A stretch of 64,000 nt of DNA from Rhodohalobacter sulfatireducens (lineage in GTDB: Bacteria > Bacteroidota > Rhodothermia > Balneolales > Balneolaceae), in contig NZ_JAKLWS010000005.1 of the NCBI RefSeq assembly GCF_022012475.1, positions 1 through 64,000 on the forward strand, given 5' to 3'. The notes under the pieces were generated by a model. That model did not search any database, was not told the origin of the DNA, and worked only from the letters and a program-made list of their open reading frames with translations. This document shows, in pieces, positions 18,331-26,927 of this stretch (positions within the stretch are counted from its first letter, which is position 1; each line of letters begins with the position of its first letter). Position numbers and translations under genes: made by a program.

Positions 18331-19998
18331 TTACAACATCTGTCTTGCTTCCCGATCCGGATCATTGACAATTCTGCACTCATCATTCAGAATCATCGTT
18401 TCACCATTTTCTGTAGAGTATGTCGTCCATTCAGGCAGATCACTCACATTCGGATCACCTGTTCTCATAAATTGGTTCAGAGCGGCCGACATCTTTTGTG
18501 ATAGTCGTCTGGGCCTTGCCCCTCCTCCCGTGTGGGTCAACATCCGATCTGTATTATCGAACCAGAAACAGATATCTAAGCAGTGAAAAGCACGCATTCG
18601 TCCGTTGAACATTGGCGGTTCCCATCCAAACCAGGCAACATAAACCGGGGCTTGCTGTTGCACTTTCGCATTGGCCGTTTCAATCAACCCTTGACGATTA
18701 CTGATAACCATAATCATAATTTCAACAGGCTTTTTATCAGGGAATGCATCACAATACGCATCCACCACCGGACCTGCCTTTTCACCAAGTCCTCCGGAAA
18801 AACCGGCTTGTTCCGCGAGTGATTCTTTCACCTGGTCAAACGTCCACTCTTCCATTTCAGGATTGTTACGTGCCACGCTCCATTCATGAAATGTACTGCA
18901 GATCAGCATGGGAATATCAGACGATAGCCCATTTGGATCTGAAAAGTATTGACTTTTCGGCAGATTCCGTCCATCTGCAACCGGACCGAATGAACCGAAT
19001 CCGGATCCACCATGATCCTCCCGGTATTTTCGAGCCGCCTCATTAGCGATTCGCAGATACTCTTCCGAAGGAATCTCCTGGAGCTTTTCGACATCACCTT
19101 CACTCAGGCCGGCTTCTTCTAAAATGTATTGCCCCACTCCTTGTGACCGCTCCTGATCAATTCCATCCAATGTAGATCCACTTAATGGCACAGCTTTATG
19201 AAACAGGCCTTGTGCTTTTTCCATCGCCATTAACGTACAAACTTTGGCACCACCGCCGGACTGCCCCATAATGGTCACGTTCCCGGGATCACCATCAAAG
19301 TTTTCGATATTATCGCGAACCCATTCGAGAGCGGCTACCATATCGAGAGCGCCAACATTTCCGGAATCCGCAAACTTGCTCCCTCCTACCCCGGACAGGT
19401 CAGAAAATCCAATCGGACCTAATCGGTGATTAATTGAAACAAAAACCGTATCGTGATTTCGGCTAAAGTTTGCGCCGTGATACCCATCTTGCTCAATGCC
19501 ATTTCCATTTGTGTAACCTCCGCCGTGCAACCAAACCAAAACAGGGCGTTTTTGATTATCGCCAATTGATGGTGTCCAAACATTCAACTTTAAGCAGTCT
19601 TCACCGATGTTATCATAATTCCAATGATCCTGCCAGGATTGATACGAATTGCTGTATCGACCCTCCATAATCTGCGGAGCCGAATCGCCCCACCAAACCG
19701 CCGGATAAACATCGTCACCCCACGGTTCCGGTTTTTGTGGTGGCATGAATCGATTTTCACCGGCCGTACTCGCCCCGTACGGAATGCCCCTGAAATTGTA
19801 GATATCATTCAGAATAAATCCATGAACTTTACCGTATTGAGTATCCGTAATTGCGGTGTCATCATTAATGATTAAAACCTGCTCTCCCGGTTCATCTGCA
19901 CTCACTCCATTTTTAGAAAGTCCGGGGATTGATCCCAAACCAAGTCCTGCTGCTCCAAGTCCCATCGTTTGTAAGAAATTTCGCCTGTTCGTTTTCAT
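18331..19998 (-). CDS. Tat-exported type B carboxylesterase
   Basis: A 555-residue alpha/beta hydrolase of the carboxylesterase type B (para-nitrobenzyl esterase) family that cleaves carboxylic esters. The N-terminus TNRRNFLQTMGLGAAGLGLG is a twin-arginine (Tat) signal, so the enzyme is exported folded. Family motifs: oxyanion HGGG (158-161), signature EDCLKLNVW (133-141), and nucleophile Ser247 in GQSGGG. The C-terminal AFHCLDICFWF probably carries the catalytic His. It lies just downstream (131-base gap) of another secreted esterase on the same strand and ends at a good terminator, so the two likely form an operon for extracellular or periplasmic ester hydrolysis. Substrate unknown. Confidence 0.92.
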   Translation of the reverse strand: MKTNRRNFLQTMGLGAAGLGLGSIPGLSKNGVSADEPGEQVLIINDDTAITDTQYGKVHGFILNDIYNFRGIPYGASTAGENRFMPPQKPEPWGDDVYPAVWWGDSAPQIMEGRYSNSYQSWQDHWNYDNIGEDCLKLNVWTPSIGDNQKRPVLVWLHGGGYTNGNGIEQDGYHGANFSRNHDTVFVSINHRLGPIGFSDLSGVGGSKFADSGNVGALDMVAALEWVRDNIENFDGDPGNVTIMGQSGGGAKVCTLMAMEKAQGLFHKAVPLSGSTLDGIDQERSQGVGQYILEEAGLSEGDVEKLQEIPSEEYLRIANEAARKYREDHGGSGFGSFGPVADGRNLPKSQYFSDPNGLSSDIPMLICSTFHEWSVARNNPEMEEWTFDQVKESLAEQAGFSGGLGEKAGPVVDAYCDAFPDKKPVEIMIMVISNRQGLIETANAKVQQQAPVYVAWFGWEPPMFNGRMRAFHCLDICFWFDNTDRMLTHTGGGARPRRLSQKMSAALNQFMRTGDPNVSDLPEWTTYSTENGETMILNDECRIVNDPDREARQML

Positions 19999-20129
19999 GG
20001 TTGAGGTGTTTTTTGTTATGGTTGATTCGATTTAAAAAATTGTTGATTGAAATCATAGAAATTCAATCGTTTTCAGATCCTCTCTGACACTGACAGGTTC
20101 TATCTATCAATTAATTTCACACAAAAATA

Positions 20130-21317
20130 TTATTGAAAAAGCATTGGCGTAAATTCAGACAGGTACATCCGCCATATATCCCAGGTGTGACCACCTCCGC
20201 TCTCGCGATACACATAATCAAAATCGTGGCTGTCCAGAACCTCCCTCATATTGTTGACACTTTCGAAAAGAAAATCATCCGTCCCACATGCAATCCAGTA
20301 AAGTTCGTACCCGCTTTCTTGTAGATCACCGATATTTTGATTGGTGAGTTCAAGGTGTGCCCGGGCATCCATTCCAAACTGAGTTTCTTCAATAATTCCC
20401 ATACTCATCACTCCGTAGTAATCAAACATGTCCGGATGCTTGAGCGCCAGTTTCTGGGTTTGCCAACCACCCATCGATAAACCTGTTACTGCACGATATT
20501 CCTTCCCTGTTTTTACCTGATAATTCTCTTCGATATATGGGATCACATCCGCAACCAAGCTCTCTTCAAATCGCTCGTTAGCCATTGGGTTGGGTGAATT
20601 CGATTCGCGTGCCGGTTCATGTCCCGGGGTTACGTGCCAGGCTGAAGATTGGTTCGGATTTCCATTTGTCATTACAACGATCATCGACTCAGCCTCTCCG
20701 GAATGAATCAAGTTATCCATGATACGGTTTGCAAAACCCAATTCGGTCCAGGCGTTTTCATCACCTCCACCACCATGGAGCAGGTATACAACGGGATAAT
20801 CCTGATCGCTTTCATTGTAATTCGGCGGCAGATATACTTTCATTCTTCGCTGATCCATATTCAGCGTGGGCGATGAATACCAAACTTCCTCAATGGTTCC
20901 TTTTTTTTGACCACTCAACTGAACATTTTTACTTCCTTCACCCGGAAGAATAAATGCACTAAATGTATTACGAACATCTCGAATCACCCATGGATTATGT
21001 GGATCGATGGTTCGAACTCCATCTACGTTATATGAGTAGATATAGTAATCAGGTTTAAGATCTGAAATAGTCAGTTCCCAAACTCCTTCCTCTCCTTTTT
21101 CCAGATGTTCCGAAGCGCCCCAGCCCTGCATCCAGCTTCCACTGATTTTAACCGAATCTGCCGTCGCTGCCATGATTCGAAACGTTACCGCTCCATCTTC
21201 ATGAATCTCCGGTGAAACTACCGGGTCTTGTTGGAATTGAGCTGATGCTGATGTTATAAGAACCCCAAAGAAGCCAACGAGAAGAAAAGCTTTTTTTATA
21301 ATATGTTTTGATTTCAT
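20130..21317 (-). CDS. Secreted CE1-like esterase with N-terminal CBM48-like (E-set) domain
   Basis: A 395-residue protein. Signal peptide MKSKHIIKKAFLLVGFFGVLITSASA, then an Ig-like/CBM48-type domain (about 35-125, with VTFRIMAATADSVKISGSW and GVWELTISDLKPDYYIYSYNVDG), then an alpha/beta-hydrolase of the Fes/feruloyl-esterase type (about 145-395). Oxyanion region YLLHGGGGDENAW (about 178-190), nucleophile Ser281 in GLSMGG, acid probably Asp in CGTDDFLFE, and His377 in GGGHTWDIWR. This architecture is typical of xylan/feruloyl or acetyl esterases in Bacteroidota glycan-degradation loci. The exact ester is not determinable. It precedes the carboxylesterase gene on the same strand. Confidence 0.92.
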   Translation of the reverse strand: MKSKHIIKKAFLLVGFFGVLITSASAQFQQDPVVSPEIHEDGAVTFRIMAATADSVKISGSWMQGWGASEHLEKGEEGVWELTISDLKPDYYIYSYNVDGVRTIDPHNPWVIRDVRNTFSAFILPGEGSKNVQLSGQKKGTIEEVWYSSPTLNMDQRRMKVYLPPNYNESDQDYPVVYLLHGGGGDENAWTELGFANRIMDNLIHSGEAESMIVVMTNGNPNQSSAWHVTPGHEPARESNSPNPMANERFEESLVADVIPYIEENYQVKTGKEYRAVTGLSMGGWQTQKLALKHPDMFDYYGVMSMGIIEETQFGMDARAHLELTNQNIGDLQESGYELYWIACGTDDFLFESVNNMREVLDSHDFDYVYRESGGGHTWDIWRMYLSEFTPMLFQ

Positions 21318-21531
21318 GTTATTGTCAGTGGTTGGTTGTAAGTAGTTATTTTTGATTTTTTAATGACTTTCAAGCGTCTCTATTTCCTTAAAGAGTTTGA
21401 TTTAAATTCACGATTCTAATACTTCATAGTTAATGGTTACCGATGCTAAGTCAGGCAGAACAATTATTATTGTTACATAATACAACAATTGTAATTGTTT
21501 AAAAGTCAGATATCAAATTAAATTGTAGATT

Positions 21532-22209
21532 TTGCTCCTAACTGATGTAATTTTAGAACTATTTACATTCAGAAATTTAAAACATGTAGGTAATACAGAT
21601 TTGAGTTCTTTATCTGAATCGACAGACTGGCAAGAGATTATAAAAAAATGGTGGGGCTCAATAATCCTGCTTCCGTTTATGGCATATCAGCTTCACCAGG
21701 CATATTGGACTCTCAATTTTAATATTTTTTTCAGCATCAGTTACTCATTTCCCTTCCCTGTGAATGTTGAAAAATTTCTGCTCAACAATTTTTTGTTGAT
21801 TGTTCATGAAGCCGGCCACACATTCTTCAGCATATTTGGATCAAGAGTTATTACAATACTCGGTGGTTCTTTAAATGAGATACTTCTTCCAATATTGATT
21901 GTCATCTTTACAATCTTCAATCGATTCATTAAAGGCACTCAGTTTTCACTATACCTTTTAGGATCAGCTTGGTTCAGCGTAGCATTTTATGCGGCTGATG
22001 GGGGTCAGCGCCAGCTCCCTCTCATCGGTAATCTTGGAAAAGAATCACACGATTGGTACAATCTGTTATATCATTTTGATATGCTGGATTCAGATATGGA
22101 AATTGCACTTACGTTTGTAACTATCGGTATTATGATCTATTTGGCAGCTATCTCCGTTCCGCTTTGGCTTAAGCGATACCAAAGCTTAGATTTAGATCTG
22201 AAACTTTAA
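21532..22209 (+). CDS. Multi-pass membrane protein with HEAGH zinc-protease-like motif
   Basis: A 225-residue protein with about four to five hydrophobic segments. The second carries LLIVHEAGHTFFS (His92, Glu93, His96), the HExxH zinc site found in membrane-embedded M50-like proteins, followed by ITILGGSLNEILLPILIVIF. The conserved later segment AFYAADGGQRQLPLIG...HDWYNLLYHFDML is shared with a widespread uncharacterised family. The frame has no early ATG: an in-frame TAG at 21526-21528 forces a TTG start at 21532, while the first ATG (Met50) would remove the first helix. Activity is unproven. The lycopene cyclase gene follows after 69 bases on the same strand. Confidence 0.65.
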   Translation: MLLTDVILELFTFRNLKHVGNTDLSSLSESTDWQEIIKKWWGSIILLPFMAYQLHQAYWTLNFNIFFSISYSFPFPVNVEKFLLNNFLLIVHEAGHTFFSIFGSRVITILGGSLNEILLPILIVIFTIFNRFIKGTQFSLYLLGSAWFSVAFYAADGGQRQLPLIGNLGKESHDWYNLLYHFDMLDSDMEIALTFVTIGIMIYLAAISVPLWLKRYQSLDLDLKL

Positions 22210-22278
22210 CTTAATGTTGAACGGACATTTTAGAAGAAGGGTTTAAAGACTACAAATTTTCATTTGATTTAAACTTTA

Positions 22279-23457
22279 GTGGCTAATAAAAAACAGTTCG
22301 ACATTATCATTGCAGGTGCAGGAGCTGCCGGACTCAGCCTACTTTGGCGAATCTTAAATTCGTCAGTTCTCAGAGATCAGAAGATTTTGCTTATCGACCA
22401 ATCCTTTGAACCTGCCAACGATAAGACATGGTGTTTCTGGGAAGATCTTTCTCTGCCCAATGAAGGGGTTATTCACCACTCCTGGGAAAAGCTACTTGTG
22501 AAAATTGCCGGAGAGGATTACTCGGAAAATCTCAATGAGTACGTGTATAAATGTATCAGAAGTGAAAATTTTACTCATCATATATTACAGCAAGCAGAAA
22601 AAAGTGAGCAAGTCACATTCTTGGAAGCGGGTATTAAGGACTTTATCTCTGATGGTCAATTTGGATTTGTACAAACAACCAAAGGTGAATTTAAATCCCG
22701 GAAAATTTTTCAAAGTGCCTTAAAACCTTCCGGTTTCGATAATCTTGAGGTAGACATATCCTTAATCCAACATTTTCTCGGGTGGGAAATCAACATCAAC
22801 AAAAATCTGTTTGATCCAAACCTGGCAATATTTATGGACTTTGAAGTACCGCAGTCAGATGGCACTTCGTTTATTTACTTATTGCCTTTCTCCCAAAACA
22901 AAGCCCTGGTTGAATACACCATTTTTTCAGAAAATTTATTAGAAAAAGATCGGTACAGAGAACAGGTAAGAAATTATCTGGAAACTCGATATAATTTGCA
23001 CAAAGATGACTTTTCAATCGAACGAGAAGAGTTTGGAGCCATTCCGATGGAAGATCGAAAATATCCGGCAAAGTATTGCGATTTTGTTTGGAATATTGGA
23101 ACCATTGGAGGATTCGCAAAACCCTCTACCGGTTATGCATTCAGCAGGATTCAAAAACGCAGTTTGGAAATTATGAATGCATTGGAATCACAAAATCCAA
23201 TTCCCGAAAGACGTGCCTCATCCTACCGTTTCAGGGTATATGATATTATGATGCTCTACCTTCTTTCACATGAAAGAGATAATGCATTAAGAGCATTTGA
23301 ATGCTTGTTTCAAAAAAACAGTTTTGATCAGGTACTCAAATTTTTATCTGAAGAATCCAATCCGGCTCTTGAATTGTCTATTTTTTCTAAGATGCCGTAT
23401 ATGCCATTTTTCAGATCAATGTATAAGATGAAGCACCGAATTTTCACGGGCGTTTAA
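22279..23457 (+). CDS. crtY: Lycopene beta-cyclase family flavoprotein
   Basis: A 392-residue FAD-dependent cyclase that closes the end ring(s) of lycopene to give gamma- or beta-carotene. Motifs: dinucleotide-binding GAGAAGLSLLWR (about 13-24), NDKTWCFWE (about 50-58), and the family C-terminal motif IGGFAKPSTGYAFSRIQ. Length matches bacterial CrtY proteins. The start is GTG at 22279, which places the FAD motif normally. No other carotenoid genes adjoin it; a carotenoid hydratase-like gene and a glycosyltransferase lie about 35 kb away in this window (58835-61134). Symbol is by family; CrtY versus other lycopene cyclase subtypes is not settled. Confidence 0.88.
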   Translation: MANKKQFDIIIAGAGAAGLSLLWRILNSSVLRDQKILLIDQSFEPANDKTWCFWEDLSLPNEGVIHHSWEKLLVKIAGEDYSENLNEYVYKCIRSENFTHHILQQAEKSEQVTFLEAGIKDFISDGQFGFVQTTKGEFKSRKIFQSALKPSGFDNLEVDISLIQHFLGWEININKNLFDPNLAIFMDFEVPQSDGTSFIYLLPFSQNKALVEYTIFSENLLEKDRYREQVRNYLETRYNLHKDDFSIEREEFGAIPMEDRKYPAKYCDFVWNIGTIGGFAKPSTGYAFSRIQKRSLEIMNALESQNPIPERRASSYRFRVYDIMMLYLLSHERDNALRAFECLFQKNSFDQVLKFLSEESNPALELSIFSKMPYMPFFRSMYKMKHRIFTGV

Positions 23458-23761
23458 ATTTTATTTTTCTTATTCTGGAATTAAGAAATCGGAAAAAATA
23501 TTCATCAATAGTCTTTATTTGGTTCTTAGTAAAGTATTATTGAACAAAATTTTAAATTTTTTACACATAAAATTTTATAATTTTTCTAAAATAGTGACTA
23601 TTTGTCAAAATCTAATTTCTATTTTTATTTAGGTTTACAAGACTAATTTATTTAATCTATAATTTTTTCGTAGATACTTGACTCATAATTTTCTAATTAT
23701 TTTATTAATCGGTCCAAGTATCTAAAGGTTTTTTTTTGGGTCTTATTCAATTGGGGTAAAA
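23458..23761. other. AT-rich intergenic stretch upstream of the beta-helix lipoprotein gene
   Basis: About 300 very AT-rich bases, presumably carrying the promoter of the next gene. No motif or small gene could be supported. Confidence 0.3.
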
Positions 23762-24886
23762 ATGAACAAATGGGTGAAACTATATTTATCGCTGGGTTTG
23801 CTATCTCTTATTTTCATTGAGAGTTGCTCAGACACTGGTAGTTCCGGTCAGGTAAAACTATATCCGGGTGATAATTTTCAACAAGCAAACGACAATTTCC
23901 CTGCAGGTACTGTATTTGTTATTGCCAACGGTGTACATCAAAAACAGCGTGTGCACAATCCAAAGTCAGGGAATGTGTGGCTGGGAGAAAAGGGCGCTAT
24001 TATGGATGGGCTAAATTCCATAACAGCTGCTTTCACAGGCAAAGCTGTAAATGTTTCTATACAAGGTGTTGAGATAAGAAATTATGTTGATAATGGAATC
24101 TATTTTGATGCCGGAGAAAAGGTTAGTTTCAAACGACTTAGGATCACTGATACCGGCTCAGGAACAGGTGAACTGAATGGTGCCATACGTTTGAATGATG
24201 TATCCGATATTACGGTCTCGCACAGTTACTTCGCCAGAGTTTCATCTGCTATACTACCCTCCTATTGTGAAGGCCCGATTTTGATTGACTGGAATACAGG
24301 TATAAATATTGGCAGAAACTTTGTCCAGTTGGGTAAATGCAGAGGAGAGAACATCCGAATTGAATATAACACGATGGAAAGGAAGGGCGATTATCTCAGG
24401 CCAGGCGCAAGGGATGTTGAAGATTGGATATCAATTTATCGATCCAGTGGCACAACAGACAATCCTATCCAAGTGAGATACAATCGGGCAAGAGGACACG
24501 GCCATTCTAAGTACGGTTCATTCATTATGCTGGGTGATGCCGGAGGAAAACATCAACTTGCCTATGGAAATGTTGGTGTGACACCGGGACAGGTTGGAAT
24601 CGGAATAGCCGGCGGTGAAGACATCAAAGTTGACAGCAATATTCTCTACAGCGATGAATGGAGAGACAGCAATATTGCACTTTACTCAGCAGACTACAGT
24701 GAGCCTGAACCGTGTAATAATCATATAATTACAAATAATCGCTCTTTGTGGTATAACAGGACTGGTGTTCAAAATAATCTATGGACTGATCAAGACTGTA
24801 ATCCAATTCTCGATAATAATACTTACCCCGATTACAGTTTAAACCATAGTATCTGGGAGTCTTCAAAAGCGGCCCGTGGTAATTAA
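23762..24886 (+). CDS. Right-handed parallel beta-helix lipoprotein
   Basis: A 374-residue exported protein. The N-terminus is a lipoprotein signal with lipobox FIESC (Cys22) followed by SDTGSSG. The body shows the stacked-coil pattern of pectate-lyase-like beta-helices: VSIQGVEIRNYVDNGIYFD, VSFKRLRITDTGSGTG, ITVSHSYFARVSSAI, IRIEYNTMERKGDY, IKVDSNILYSDEW. Such folds bind or cleave acidic polysaccharides, but no specific catalytic signature is recognisable, so enzyme activity is open. It stands alone and converges on the PIG-L gene with only 5 bases between stop codons; no terminator hairpin separates them. Confidence 0.8.
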   Translation: MNKWVKLYLSLGLLSLIFIESCSDTGSSGQVKLYPGDNFQQANDNFPAGTVFVIANGVHQKQRVHNPKSGNVWLGEKGAIMDGLNSITAAFTGKAVNVSIQGVEIRNYVDNGIYFDAGEKVSFKRLRITDTGSGTGELNGAIRLNDVSDITVSHSYFARVSSAILPSYCEGPILIDWNTGINIGRNFVQLGKCRGENIRIEYNTMERKGDYLRPGARDVEDWISIYRSSGTTDNPIQVRYNRARGHGHSKYGSFIMLGDAGGKHQLAYGNVGVTPGQVGIGIAGGEDIKVDSNILYSDEWRDSNIALYSADYSEPEPCNNHIITNNRSLWYNRTGVQNNLWTDQDCNPILDNNTYPDYSLNHSIWESSKAARGN

Positions 24887-24891
24887 CGGGT

Positions 24892-25611
24892 TTAGTCAGA
24901 ATCATCGTCCATCTGATCTGAAATACTCTCCAAACGATTATTTATATCTTCACCAAAGATTTCAAAGGGGACTTCGTTGTCCACCACATTTTTTACGTTA
25001 CTATCATTAATTACTTCCTGGTATGTTTCATAGCAATCGAGGGCATCATGGAATTTTTGCATATCCTTCTCAGAGCAGGTCTCAATAAATTTAATGTCCT
25101 CATCCTCTGAGGCTTCAAGCCGAAACTTTCCATCCAGGTCAACCTCACCCATGCGTGTAAAAAGTGCAAGGCGTTTTGGATGTTCGCCTCCCTCCTCTTT
25201 CATTTTACAGAAAACTCGTTTCACAACAGCATGCGTCACTAAATGATCGTGAAATCCACTTATACCATGCACCGCATATGTAACAAGAATATCCGGTTTT
25301 ATTTTTTTGATATGCGTCTCTATGAGCTCTTCTATTTCAATGGGACTGATATTTTTTAGTTCACCATCCGGCATATCAAGAACTTCCATTCCAGTTAATC
25401 CCAACGTTTTTTCAACACACTTCATCTCATTATATCGAATCTCTCCCATCTCCTCTTTATTCACCCCCAACCTGAACCGTTGTTTAGTAGCTTCTCCTTT
25501 GGTGAGTGTTAAAAGATATACTTCATAACCTTGGCGTAACTGAGCTGATATAGCAGGTGCGGGTCCAAAGGATTCGTCATCCGGATGTGGAAATATGTAG
25601 AGTATTCTCAT
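24892..25611 (-). CDS. PIG-L (LmbE-like) family zinc deacetylase
   Basis: A 239-residue cytoplasmic deacetylase of the LmbE/BshB type, which removes acetyl from N-acetylglucosamine-like moieties. The zinc and catalytic motif PHPDDE is at residues 8-13, and the third zinc ligand is expected in GFHDHLVTHAVV (about residue 117-128). Length is normal. BshB in bacillithiol synthesis is one possibility, but no bshA or bshC is nearby, so the substrate is left open. The acidic tail (SDQMDDDSD) is unusual but uninformative. Confidence 0.88.
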   Translation of the reverse strand: MRILYIFPHPDDESFGPAPAISAQLRQGYEVYLLTLTKGEATKQRFRLGVNKEEMGEIRYNEMKCVEKTLGLTGMEVLDMPDGELKNISPIEIEELIETHIKKIKPDILVTYAVHGISGFHDHLVTHAVVKRVFCKMKEEGGEHPKRLALFTRMGEVDLDGKFRLEASEDEDIKFIETCSEKDMQKFHDALDCYETYQEVINDSNVKNVVDNEVPFEIFGEDINNRLESISDQMDDDSD

Positions 25612-25755
25612 TCTTTAAGTAAATTTTTTGCTGAAAATTTAAATAGATAACTCACGATAAATTCAATAATTACATAAAATTATTTTTGATCTATTAACAT
25701 TTCTAATTTAATTATTGATTCCAGATTGCAATTCTACACCTAAACATATTTAAAA

Positions 25756-26829
25756 ATGAATCAAGCTGACAGTTTAACAAACCAGGAGATTGTAGCAAGT
25801 GTAAATGATCCAATACATCTGCTTATTATTTTTTCAATCATGATCATTGCCGGAGTTCTTGGCGGTGGTGCAGCTTATATGATCGAAAAATATACTTCCT
25901 CAACGATGAATAACACTCTTAAACCGGAGTTCTATATTTTAATTGGTGTTTGTGCATCACTGCTTGTGCCCTTATTTATGACAACCATATCAAGTGATCT
26001 GCTCGAAAACAGCAGGAAAAATCATCTTGATTATTTTGTGTTTGCGGGATTTTGTCTTATCGCAGCAATTTCTGCTCATCGTTTTATTACATCTATTTCT
26101 GAAAAAATACTGAAGCAGTTTGAAGACACAACCCAAAAAATTGAAACGGCCGGTATGAAACTCCAATCTAATGAAAATCGCCAGGAATTAGATAAAGAGA
26201 TAAATACCCTGAGAGACAATTTAGAACATGAACAATTCTTTTACTTTACTAAAGAGAGGGCGGATTCGATTCTTATGAAAATTCTTTCTCTCAGCAATGA
26301 AGGAGAAAAAACACACTACTTTTCAGAATTAATTAAACATTATTTTTCGGCATCAAAATTTGACCAAATCAATGCCATTGTTGATGAGTATTCCAATAAA
26401 ATCAATTTAAATGAGCTTACCTGGGCAAACGTAGCGATTGCAAACATGAATCTCTACAGCAGAACCCAGAATAAAGACTACAGGAAAAAGTCGGTGTATG
26501 CTCTGCAAAAATCGATTGAATTGAATGAGTTCTACGGTGAACCGTATGCAATTCATATCTATTTGAATTTAATTGATTTTGCTTCTGTAGAAACCGATGA
26601 GGAAAGAGAGGCAATCTCTAATACTATTGGTGGTCTGATTGGAGAAATTAAGAAGAAGGGAGTTGAAACAGCCTATGATGCTTACACATATTTCCTCGCA
26701 AATGATGGTAACACATTCAAAGTTTATAATGAGATTCTCCGGAATCGATTCGCTGAAGATTTCAAGAATTTAGAAGAGTTAGCGATAGGATCTAACCTGG
26801 GGAAGCAGAATAATCCAAGTTTGGCATAA
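25756..26829 (+). CDS. Three-helix membrane protein with cytoplasmic helical domain (YEATS-associated-type N-terminus)
   Basis: A 357-residue protein. Three transmembrane helices lie in the first about 120 residues (LLIIFSIMIIAGVLGGGAAYMI, PEFYILIGVCASLLVPLFM, HLDYFVFAGFCLIAAISAHRF). The segment CASLLVPLFMTTISSDLL resembles the three-helix module attached to bacterial YEATS proteins, though no YEATS domain is visible. A coiled-coil-like stretch (about 115-160) and a TPR-like helical domain (about 170-350) follow. No enzyme motifs. It ends at a bidirectional terminator shared with nrdJ. Function unknown; signalling or scaffolding is a guess. Confidence 0.7.
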   Translation: MNQADSLTNQEIVASVNDPIHLLIIFSIMIIAGVLGGGAAYMIEKYTSSTMNNTLKPEFYILIGVCASLLVPLFMTTISSDLLENSRKNHLDYFVFAGFCLIAAISAHRFITSISEKILKQFEDTTQKIETAGMKLQSNENRQELDKEINTLRDNLEHEQFFYFTKERADSILMKILSLSNEGEKTHYFSELIKHYFSASKFDQINAIVDEYSNKINLNELTWANVAIANMNLYSRTQNKDYRKKSVYALQKSIELNEFYGEPYAIHIYLNLIDFASVETDEEREAISNTIGGLIGEIKKKGVETAYDAYTYFLANDGNTFKVYNEILRNRFAEDFKNLEELAIGSNLGKQNNPSLA

Positions 26830-26868
26830 AAAAACCTGCCCTCCGAGTCATCGGAACGGCAGGTTTTT
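26827..26868. terminator. Bidirectional terminator between the membrane-protein gene and nrdJ
   Basis: Stem AAAACCTGCC (26831-26840) with GGCAGGTTTT (26858-26867), inner stem TCCGA/TCGGA, A-run before and T-run after, so it can serve both converging transcripts. Confidence 0.9.
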
Positions 26869-26927
26869 GAATCGTTTAAGTCAACACTCCATCTCCGCCA
26901 AATTTGAGCCGGAAACGAAGTATACTT

